A program made the translations under genes and the position numbers. Shown here piece after piece: positions 1 to 5,199 of a stretch of DNA of 5,219 nt. The notes beneath the pieces are model-generated. The model was not told the DNA's origin. It did not search any database and worked only from the letters and a program-made list of their open reading frames with translations. The stretch lies in the NCBI GenBank assembly GCA_029939815.1, contig JAOZSF010000169.1:1-5219 (forward strand), given 5' to 3'. Every line of letters begins with the position of its first letter. Position 1 is the first letter of the stretch. Origin of the DNA: a bacterium (GTDB lineage Bacteria > Auribacterota > UBA3054 > B51-G9).

Positions 1-72
1 TGTCTTAGCGGCATATTTTAAAATAGTATAGGATAAGAATCTCACGTGGTTAAATATGTATTTTAGCGAGTT

Positions 73-90
73 AAATCGGTGGAAATCGGT
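73..90. repeat. Direct repeat AAATCGGT with 10-bp period
   Basis: AAATCGGT occurs at 73-80 and again at 83-90, one helical turn apart. It is upstream of the candidate promoter at 120-148, roughly 40-50 bp before its -35 box, which is where activator sites often lie. It may be a tandem binding site for a regulator of leuC, but no known operator is recognised. The repeat is seen directly; the regulatory reading is inference. Confidence 0.35.
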
Positions 91-103
91 AAAAATAGTG
101 TCT

Positions 104-151
104 GATATTTTATTTGCCTTTGACTTTTAAAGCGACAAAGTGTAAAATATC
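104..151. promoter_or_regulatory. Nested hairpin / dyad overlapping a leuC promoter
   Basis: GATATTTTA at 104-112 pairs with TAAAATATC at 143-151 (9 bp, plus a T-G wobble at 113/142). Inside it, after a small asymmetric internal loop, CTTTG at 118-122 pairs with CAAAG at 136-140, leaving a 13-nt loop. There is no T-run after the 3' arm, so it does not look like an intrinsic terminator. The -35 and -10 boxes of the candidate promoter lie within the dyad, so it is more likely a DNA-level operator than an RNA of the leuC transcript. If transcription enters from upstream it could fold as RNA. Confidence 0.4.
120..148 (+). promoter_or_regulatory. Candidate sigma70-type promoter P1 for leuC
   Basis: TTGACT at 120-125 (5 of 6 to the -35 consensus) and TAAAAT at 143-148 (5 of 6 to the -10 consensus) are separated by the ideal 17 bp. 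Transcription would begin near 155, giving a leader of about 100 nt before the leuC ATG. The -10 box sits in the 3' arm of the dyad at 104-151. The region is AT-rich, which raises the chance of fortuitous matches, but the spacing and both boxes agree. Confidence 0.45.
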
Positions 152-192
152 ATACTATTTTAATAGAGAGAATATTAAAATTTTGTAGTTAA

Positions 193-222
193 TTGCCGGA
201 CTTGACGATGCAATGCTATAAA
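193..222 (+). promoter_or_regulatory. Candidate extended -10 promoter P2 for leuC
   Basis: TATAAA at 217-222 is preceded by TGC at 214-216, an extended -10 arrangement. A weak -35, TTGCCG at 193-198 (4 of 6), lies 18 bp upstream. Transcription would start near 229 and give a leader of about 27 nt. A better -35 word, TTGACG at 202-207, is only 9 bp from the -10 and cannot pair with it. This is an alternative or additional start to P1. Confidence 0.35.
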
Positions 223-255
223 ACAATTATAACAAAATAACAACATAAATTTTTT

Positions 256-1554
256 ATGGGACAGACTATAACAGAAAAAATCCTGGCAAATCATGCAGGG
301 ATAGACAAGGCAACTCCAGGCGAAAATATCTGGGTAGATGTTGATGTGCTTATGACACACGATGTTTGCGGACCGGGAACAATAGGTATTTTTGAAAGAG
401 AATTCGGTAAAGACGCGAAAGTGTTTGATAATGAGAAAATTGTTCTTGTGCCTGATCATTATATTTTCACGAAAGACGAACTTTGTCATAGAAATATTGA
501 CACACTTCGCGCATTTGCGAAAAAACAGAATATTAAATATTTCTATGAGCCGGGAACAGATACTTACACAGGCGTTTGCCACGTTACTCTCGCACAGGAA
601 GGTCATAATCGCCCGGGCGAAGTTTTACTCGGCACAGATTCACATACCTGCACGTCAGGCGCGTTCGGTGAGTTTTCATCAGGAATAGGGAACACCGATG
701 CCGGATTTGTAATGGGAACAGGAAAAGCTTTGCTGAAAGTTCCGCCGACAATGCGATTTGTCATTGACGGTGAAATCGGTGAAGGCGTTATGGCGAAAGA
801 CGTTATTCTCAGAATTATAGGTGAAATCGGTTTTGACGGAGCAACTTATCGCGCGATGGAATTTGTCGGTTCGGGAATTGACGCGTTGTCAATGGAAGAA
901 AGAATGACAATTTGTAATATGGCAATTGAAGCTGGCGGGAAGAACGGGATAATGAATGTTGATGAAAAAACTCGTGAATACGTCAGAGCACGAACAGATA
1001 AACCATTTCAAGAATTTCAAAGTGACGCTGACGCGGAATATTATTCGGAACTTGTGATTAAAGGAAGTGATATAGTTCCCTGTGTCGCAAAACCTCATTC
1101 CCCCGGAAATTACGCTCCGGCGGCTGACTGCTCTGATGTGAAACTTGACCGCGCGTATATCGGTTCCTGCACAGGCGGAAAAATCACTGATTTTATTGCG
1201 GGAGCGAAAGTGCTTGAGAATAATAAAGTTTCGATTGATACTTTTATTGTTCCGGCGACAGTTGAAGTTGAACAGCAGTTAGTAACGGAAAAGATTAACG
1301 GCAAATCGCTCAGGCAGATTTTTGAAGACGCGGGATGTCAGCCGATTGCTCCTCCGAGCTGCGCGGCGTGTTTGGGAGGGCCGATAGACACATTTGGCAG
1401 AACACACGGCGAAGAAGTAGTGGTATCGACGACAAACCGTAATTTTGTAGGCAGAATGGGGTCGAAGGATTCGCAGGTATATCTTGCGTCACCTTATACG
1501 ACAGCCGCATCAGCGATAACGGGAGTGATAACCGACCCGAGAAAATATGTATAA
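256..1554 (+). CDS. leuC: 3-isopropylmalate dehydratase large subunit
   Basis: With LeuD it forms isopropylmalate isomerase, which interconverts 2- and 3-isopropylmalate in cytoplasmic leucine synthesis using a [4Fe-4S] cluster. The three cluster cysteines expected of the aconitase family are visible: C305 in GSCTGG and C369/C372 in PSCAACLGG. Other family signatures are MTHDVCGPG near 33-41, VPDH at 65-68, GTDSHT at 126-131 and STTNRNFVGRMGS at 391-403. At 432 residues it is the shorter HacA/LeuC type, not the roughly 466-residue proteobacterial form. The start is forced: an in-frame TAA lies at 238-240 and no other ATG, GTG or TTG follows it. There is no Shine-Dalgarno site, only an A/T-rich leader. 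leuD follows after 172 bp. The sequence closely resembles plant chloroplast large subunits as I remember them. Homoaconitase or dimethylmalate dehydratase large subunits are related alternatives, made less likely by the LeuD partner. Confidence 0.93.
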   Translation: MGQTITEKILANHAGIDKATPGENIWVDVDVLMTHDVCGPGTIGIFEREFGKDAKVFDNEKIVLVPDHYIFTKDELCHRNIDTLRAFAKKQNIKYFYEPGTDTYTGVCHVTLAQEGHNRPGEVLLGTDSHTCTSGAFGEFSSGIGNTDAGFVMGTGKALLKVPPTMRFVIDGEIGEGVMAKDVILRIIGEIGFDGATYRAMEFVGSGIDALSMEERMTICNMAIEAGGKNGIMNVDEKTREYVRARTDKPFQEFQSDADAEYYSELVIKGSDIVPCVAKPHSPGNYAPAADCSDVKLDRAYIGSCTGGKITDFIAGAKVLENNKVSIDTFIVPATVEVEQQLVTEKINGKSLRQIFEDAGCQPIAPPSCAACLGGPIDTFGRTHGEEVVVSTTNRNFVGRMGSKDSQVYLASPYTTAASAITGVITDPRKYV

Positions 1555-1586
1555 TTACGAATTATGAATTATGAATGGTGAATTAT
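1552..1586. repeat. Heptamer tandem repeat (GAATTAT) overlapping the leuC stop
   Basis: Five 7-nt units run without a break: TAATTAC (1552-1558), GAATTAT (1559-1565), GAATTAT (1566-1572), GAATGGT (1573-1579) and GAATTAT (1580-1586). The first, degenerate unit contains the leuC TAA stop. Short heptamer arrays of this general kind are known in cyanobacteria as STRR sequences; whether this belongs to such a family is inference. It is not an intrinsic terminator. Confidence 0.6.
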
Positions 1587-1594
1587 GCAATGAA

Positions 1595-1679
1595 ATAATC
1601 ATCCTTCGGCGGATATTCGACCCTCCTTTGGCGGACTTTCAGCATGCGTATTATCGCACAGTCATATTCAAGTGATTAT
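1595..1679. repeat. Repeat-containing spacer between leuC and leuD
   Basis: Within the 172-bp gap, ATAATCA at 1595-1601 is the reverse complement of TGATTAT at 1673-1679. The enclosed segment is richer in G+C than its flanks and holds a 17-nt imperfect direct repeat with a 22-bp period, at 1602-1618 and 1624-1640 (14 of 17 identical, both around CCTT-GGCGGA). A short dyad TGCG/CGCA lies at 1645-1658. TATAAA at 1677-1682 could be a -10 box for leuD but has no fitting -35. This may be a small dispersed element or an RNA structure; nothing known is recognised. The rest of the gap to 1726 is plain AT-rich DNA. Confidence 0.35.
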
Positions 1680-1726
1680 AAATAATAATTTTTAGACTTT
1701 AGTAACTTAACTTTTAAATTTGAATA

Positions 1727-2263
1727 ATGAGTATAATAAAAGGAAAAGTATATGTACTGAAAGATGATATTGATACCGATCAAATCATCCCGGCAAATTT
1801 TTTGAATCTTGTACCGACAATCCCGGAAGAATATGATGAACTCGGTTCACATGCTTTAGCAGGATTACCGGATTCTTATCAGCCGTTCATGAAACCGGGT
1901 GAGAACAAAGCTGAATACGCGATTTTAATAGCCGGAAGAAATTTCGGATGTGGTTCGTCACGTGAGCATGCACCGGTAGCACTTGGCGCTGCCGGAGTTG
2001 ACGCGGTAATAGCTGAATCATTTGCGAGAATTTTTTTTCGGAATTGCGTTGCGACCGGAGAAGTTTATCCTTTGGAAGTACGAGACAGATTGTGTGATGT
2101 TTTTAGCACAGGCGATGAAGCGGAAATAAATATCGAAGAAAATACTGTTGTAAATAAAACAACGAATAAGACTTACAAAACGTTACCGCTTGGTGCCGCG
2201 AAAGATGTAGTTGACGCGGGCGGGATTTTTGAGTATGCCCGAAGAGCGGGATTGTGCAGTTAA
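1727..2263 (+). CDS. leuD: 3-isopropylmalate dehydratase small subunit
   Basis: This is the swivelling-domain subunit that completes the isopropylmalate isomerase active site with LeuC. Signatures are DIDTDQIIPA at 14-23, the substrate-loop region FLNLVP at 25-30, GRNFGCGSSREHAP at 70-83 and SFARIFFRN at 98-106. The 178-residue length fits the short LeuD type that pairs with a LeuC of about 430 residues. The stretch from 28 to 116 (LVPTIPEEYDELGS, then IFFRNCVATGEVYPLE) resembles plant small subunits as I recall them, where the loop reads YLTLVP and the later motif IFFRNSVATGEVYPLE. The start is forced, because a TGA lies in frame at 1721-1723. No Shine-Dalgarno site is present. An 8-T run at 2031-2038 encodes part of the IFFR motif. 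The folding-factor gene follows after 37 bp, probably in the same transcript. The substrate is inferred from the family, since homoaconitase small subunits are close relatives. Confidence 0.92.
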   Translation: MSIIKGKVYVLKDDIDTDQIIPANFLNLVPTIPEEYDELGSHALAGLPDSYQPFMKPGENKAEYAILIAGRNFGCGSSREHAPVALGAAGVDAVIAESFARIFFRNCVATGEVYPLEVRDRLCDVFSTGDEAEINIEENTVVNKTTNKTYKTLPLGAAKDVVDAGGIFEYARRAGLCS

Positions 2264-2266
2264 CAA

Positions 2267-2279
2267 ATTAATTAATTAA
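2267..2279. repeat. Short ATTA tandem repeat after leuD
   Basis: ATTA is repeated three times with a trailing A, starting 3 nt past the leuD TAA. It is short and in AT-rich DNA, so it may be chance. It is listed because the other three genes here also have a small tandem repeat at or just after their stop codons. Confidence 0.25.
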
Positions 2280-2291
2280 ATGTAATAATAC

Positions 2292-2295
2292 GGAG
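2292..2295 (+). promoter_or_regulatory. Shine-Dalgarno site of the folding-factor gene
   Basis: GGAG lies 5 nt before the ATG at 2301. It is the only convincing Shine-Dalgarno site among the four genes, and it supports that start. An in-frame TAA at 2286-2288 leaves no room for an earlier one. Confidence 0.6.
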
Positions 2296-2300
2296 TAACT

Positions 2301-3932
2301 ATGTTACACATTTTCAGAAAAAGACAGCGCCCGATTTTATGGGTCATTCTCGTTGTAATTATTGTAACCTTTGTTTGGTTTTACGGTCGCGGAGGGAAAG
2401 TGTTTTCTCAGTCAAGACAGGCAGAACCGGTAGGTAAAATAGGCAATAAAATAATAACTCAGGAAGATCTTAATCAGGCAATAAGAGGAGTTATAATCTA
2501 TCTAAAAGTTTTTCTGAGATATCCGGCTGAACTTATGCCTAACGCGGAAACTTTAAAGCAGGAAGGGTGGCGTAGAATTGTTGAAATTAATCAGGCGGAG
2601 AAAGACGGGATTACTGTCGGCAAACAAGAAATCAGACAAGCTATCGAGAAACTTATATTCGGAAAAGTAGGTTCGTTTAATCCGACGGCCTACAACAATT
2701 TTGTGCATAAAATTGGTGGAACAATGACCCCGCGTGAATTTGAAAATCACATTCGCGAGGAGCTTATGATTGAAAAAGTTAAACGTTATTTGAGTTCCGC
2801 GGCAATTATTACTGACGATGATTTACAGCAGACTTATGATATTGAAAACACGTTAATAAAAATTGCTTATGTGCCGTTTTACTATAAAGATTTTTCAAAA
2901 GGGCAAATAGTTTCAACCAATGAAATTGAAGAGTTTTTCTATACTAATCAGGAAAATTTCCGTGTGCCGCAACAGGTTGATATTGCCTATGCAATTGTAA
3001 AAGCCGATCCTGAAAAGATTGTTCTTGAGGAAGCGGAGTTACAGGAATATTATGATGATAATAAAGATCAGTTTGTAATCACAAATGATGTTGTATCATC
3101 AGAAAAAGTGAGCGAATACAAACCGTTTGAAGCTGTAAAAGCCGAAATAAAGAAAGAATTGACCAAGCAACGTGCTCTCGAAACTGCTTATGATAAGCTT
3201 GAACAGTTGTATTTTGCAATGGGAGACGCATTCTCCAGAGATTCAGCCAAAAAAATCAAAGCTTTTCATGATAACGCGAAGAAATTGAAAATTCAGGCAG
3301 CAGATACAGGCTGGGTAACTTTAGAAGATCAAATTCCGGGAATTAGCAACAGTTACGAAATTATCCGCGCGGCGCTTTCCGCTGACGAAGGCACGGTCAG
3401 TGATTTGGTTCAATTACCGGACAACAGTTATTTAATGTACGTATTAAAAGATAAAAGAGATACTTATCTGCCGGAACTTGAAGAGAAGGGAGTGAAGCTG
3501 CTTGTTGAAGAAGAAATTATCAGACGCAGAGCGCTTATGGCAGCAAGACAGGCAGCCGAACAGTTGCGTCAGCGTTTATTAAAATCGAAAAAAGATTTTG
3601 TGGCTGCTGCTGAATCTTTAGGTTATAAACCCGAAGTTACAAATCCTCTTGACAGGAATTCCGGAATTCAGAAAGTTGGTTGTCCGGCTGAAATTGTATC
3701 GAGATTATTTGCGTTCCCGAAAAATTCATCTGTAGTCATTCCTTTTATTTCCGGTTATATGCTTGCATGTCCTATCGACTATTATGATGCGGATATTTCT
3801 CTAATGTACAGTGAAGAAGATGAATTGAAGAAAAAATTGTTTCAGCAGGAAGCCGGGTTGCTTATTCAATCATGGTTGATGCAGGGAGCAAAAACATTGA
3901 GAGTTACTGAAACGGCACAGCAGGAGCAGTAA
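2301..3932 (+). CDS. Membrane-anchored PpiD/SurA-type folding factor
   Basis: A 543-residue protein with a basic N-terminus (RKRQR, 6-10), one membrane segment at about 11-28 and a long hydrophilic remainder, the PpiD topology: cytoplasmic end, helix anchor, body in the periplasm. Residues about 35-180 fit a SurA-like N-terminal chaperone domain (GKIGNKIITQEDL, then a helical stretch ending REELMIEKVKRYL at 145-154). FRVPQQVDIAYAIV at 211-223 and ELQEYYDDNKDQF at 237-248 match the segment that precedes the parvulin domain in PpiD proteins. A clear parvulin domain (the H-I-L start and G-x-DF-x-x-LA pattern) is not visible after it; charged helical sequence follows instead. Residues 390-430 are strongly helical and basic/acidic, a likely coiled coil. 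The C-terminus has no second anchor. A role as a chaperone for exported proteins is inferred from the family; isomerase activity is doubtful. It is probably co-transcribed with leuD. Confidence 0.75.
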   Translation: MLHIFRKRQRPILWVILVVIIVTFVWFYGRGGKVFSQSRQAEPVGKIGNKIITQEDLNQAIRGVIIYLKVFLRYPAELMPNAETLKQEGWRRIVEINQAEKDGITVGKQEIRQAIEKLIFGKVGSFNPTAYNNFVHKIGGTMTPREFENHIREELMIEKVKRYLSSAAIITDDDLQQTYDIENTLIKIAYVPFYYKDFSKGQIVSTNEIEEFFYTNQENFRVPQQVDIAYAIVKADPEKIVLEEAELQEYYDDNKDQFVITNDVVSSEKVSEYKPFEAVKAEIKKELTKQRALETAYDKLEQLYFAMGDAFSRDSAKKIKAFHDNAKKLKIQAADTGWVTLEDQIPGISNSYEIIRAALSADEGTVSDLVQLPDNSYLMYVLKDKRDTYLPELEEKGVKLLVEEEIIRRRALMAARQAAEQLRQRLLKSKKDFVAAAESLGYKPEVTNPLDRNSGIQKVGCPAEIVSRLFAFPKNSSVVIPFISGYMLACPIDYYDADISLMYSEEDELKKKLFQQEAGLLIQSWLMQGAKTLRVTETAQQEQ

Positions 3933-3936
3933 TATC

Positions 3937-3952
3937 GGTTGGAAGGTTGGAA
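3937..3952. repeat. GGTTGGAA tandem duplication after the folding-factor gene
   Basis: Two perfect copies of the octamer GGTTGGAA lie at 3937-3944 and 3945-3952, starting 4 nt after the stop codon. No stem-loop followed by a T-run is seen in the 73-bp gap, so there is no evidence of termination before prs. Confidence 0.45.
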
Positions 3953-3974
3953 AATATCCTTAATGCAATAATAA

Positions 3975-3980
3975 TATAAT
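3975..3980 (+). promoter_or_regulatory. Possible -10 box for prs
   Basis: A perfect TATAAT lies about 25 bp before the prs ATG and would give a short leader of about 19 nt. It sits in a run of ATAAT repeats (about 3968-3986), so it may be fortuitous. No -35 is found at 16-18 bp; the nearest similar word, TTGGAA at 3947-3952, is 22 bp away. prs may instead be read from upstream. Confidence 0.3.
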
Positions 3981-4005
3981 AATATTCAACGTCAAACACA
4001 AAACT

Positions 4006-5199
4006 ATGAATATTTCAGCGCCGCGATCACGAAGAATGTGTAATGATTTTTCTCAATTGCCTTTTGCGCCAATTGGAATTATGGCAACGCCCGGCGGGCG
4101 CGACATTGCTGAGAAAATTGATGCTCAGCTTGTAGTTCAACGTAAAGAGCTTGTGAAGATATATCCCAGATTTGAGGATTGTCCGGGATTTTTGAGAGAA
4201 TCTTATATAATTGATTGCGATATGCCGAGATTCGGCAACGGAGAAGGCAAAGCTGTTATAAATGAGTCTATCCGCGGTTTTGAGCTTTATTTTATTACTG
4301 ATATCGGTAATTGCGGCGTTGGCTACAACAGAAACGGTGTCGGCGTTTCTATGAGCCCCGATGAGCATTATCAGGATCTCAAAAGACTTATCTCGGCTAC
4401 AAGAGGTCTGGGATATAGAAACAATGTCATACTCCCATTGCTTTACGAAAGCAGGCAGCATAAAGTTTCGGGTCGCGAATCCCTGGATTGCGCAATGGCT
4501 TTGCAGGAACTTGTTGCAATGGGGGCAGTAAACATAATGACAATCGACGCTCATAATTCACATGTTCAGAATGCGATTCCAAATTGTGATTTTGAAAATC
4601 TGCACGCGAATTATCAACAGATAAAAACAATCGTTAATACTGAAAATAATTTTAAAGCAGGACCTGAAAACTTAATCGTTACAAGTCCCGACCTAGGCGG
4701 AATGGAACGATGCCGTTATTTTGCTGAACAATTACAGGCAGAACTTACCGCGTTTTACAAATTAAGAGATTTATCACGCGTTGTTGACGGTAAAAATCCT
4801 ATTATTGAGCACAAATTCCTCGGCGGGAATGTAGAAGGTAAAGACGCGCTTATAGTTGATGATCTTATCGCGTCGGGAGAATCGATGCTTGAAGTTGCGA
4901 AAAGTTTAAAGCAAATGGGGGCGAAAAGAATTTTCATGGCTTGCACTTTCCCGCTTTTTACAGAAGGAATCGAACATTTTGATAAAGCGTTTGAAGAAGG
5001 AATTTTTGACAGACTTTACGGAACGAACGCGACACATAATCAGTCGCAACTTCTAAACCGAGACTGGTATGTTTCTGTTGATGTATCACGTCTTATTGCT
5101 CTCTATATTGACTCATTTAATCGTAATGAGTCGGCAAGCAGATTACTTGACAACACACTGAAAATCCATGCTGTACTTGAGAGCAAGGGAGTGCTTTAG
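4006..5199 (+). CDS. prs: Ribose-phosphate pyrophosphokinase, long form
   Basis: Makes PRPP from ribose 5-phosphate and ATP in the cytoplasm, feeding purine, pyrimidine, histidine, tryptophan and NAD synthesis. Motifs in order: FGNGE at 76-80 (FSDGE in E. coli), ESRQH at 148-152 (ARQD region), TIDAH at 179-183 with H183 matching the DLHAEQ histidine, SPDLGG at 227-232, K252-L-R254 matching the catalytic-loop KRR, and the PRPP-binding loop VDDLIASGES at 284-293. At 397 residues it exceeds the usual length of about 315: about 40 extra residues precede FGNGE, about 13 are inserted near 101-118 (GVGYNRNGVGVS), and about 18 are added at the end. Similar long forms occur in spirochaetes, as I recall. 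The ATG at 4006 has no Shine-Dalgarno; M11 at 4036 is a possible alternative start. The gene is complete, with TAG at 5197-5199. Identification is firm; kinetic behaviour and allosteric control cannot be read from the sequence. Confidence 0.9.
   Translation: MNISAPRSRRMCNDFSQLPFAPIGIMATPGGRDIAEKIDAQLVVQRKELVKIYPRFEDCPGFLRESYIIDCDMPRFGNGEGKAVINESIRGFELYFITDIGNCGVGYNRNGVGVSMSPDEHYQDLKRLISATRGLGYRNNVILPLLYESRQHKVSGRESLDCAMALQELVAMGAVNIMTIDAHNSHVQNAIPNCDFENLHANYQQIKTIVNTENNFKAGPENLIVTSPDLGGMERCRYFAEQLQAELTAFYKLRDLSRVVDGKNPIIEHKFLGGNVEGKDALIVDDLIASGESMLEVAKSLKQMGAKRIFMACTFPLFTEGIEHFDKAFEEGIFDRLYGTNATHNQSQLLNRDWYVSVDVSRLIALYIDSFNRNESASRLLDNTLKIHAVLESKGVL

Larger units (their letters stand above)
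18..163. repeat. 12-bp perfect inverted repeat bracketing the leuC upstream region
   Basis: TTAAAATAGTAT at 18-29 is the exact reverse complement of ATACTATTTTAA at 152-163, with 122 bp between the arms. Each arm overlaps a smaller dyad: TATTTTAAAATA at 14-25 is a perfect palindrome, and CTATT-TT-AATAG lies at 155-166. The right arm abuts the hairpin at 104-151 and covers the predicted start of transcription from the promoter at 120-148. It could be a pair of regulator sites, the closing stem of a branched RNA, or the ends of a 146-bp miniature element. No target-site duplication is visible outside the arms. The repeat is certain; its role is not known. Positions 1-17 hold nothing I can name and may be the tail of an upstream gene. 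Confidence 0.6.

Noticed and set aside
1..31. 3' end of an upstream plus-strand gene
   Set aside because: Two frames stop at 19-21 and 29-31, but six to nine codons are too few to support a gene.
104..151. Hairpin as an intrinsic terminator of an upstream gene
   Set aside because: The stem is A/T-rich with an internal loop and is not followed by a T-run.
18..163. Definite miniature transposable element
   Set aside because: The terminal repeats would fit, but no target-site duplication is visible and copy number cannot be judged from one window, so it is reported only as a repeat.
30..255. T-box or other leucine-responsive riboswitch/attenuator ahead of leuC
   Set aside because: No T-box core sequence, no leucine-codon-rich leader peptide and no terminator hairpin with a T-run could be found.
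175..606. 143-codon open frame on the minus strand covering the leuC start region
   Set aside because: It overlaps the well-supported start and first part of leuC and the leader; its cysteine- and phenylalanine-rich product resembles no family and is what antisense of AT-rich coding DNA gives.
392..688. 98-codon plus-strand open frame inside leuC
   Set aside because: It is an out-of-frame shadow of leuC with no recognisable domains.
1571..1675. 34-codon ORF between leuC and leuD, ATG at 1571 to TGA at 1675
   Set aside because: The start lies in the heptamer repeat, there is no Shine-Dalgarno site and no family resemblance; the underlying repeats explain the segment better.
4027..4554. 175-codon open frame on the minus strand within prs
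   Set aside because: It lies wholly antisense to conserved prs motifs, has no family resemblance, and no start context.
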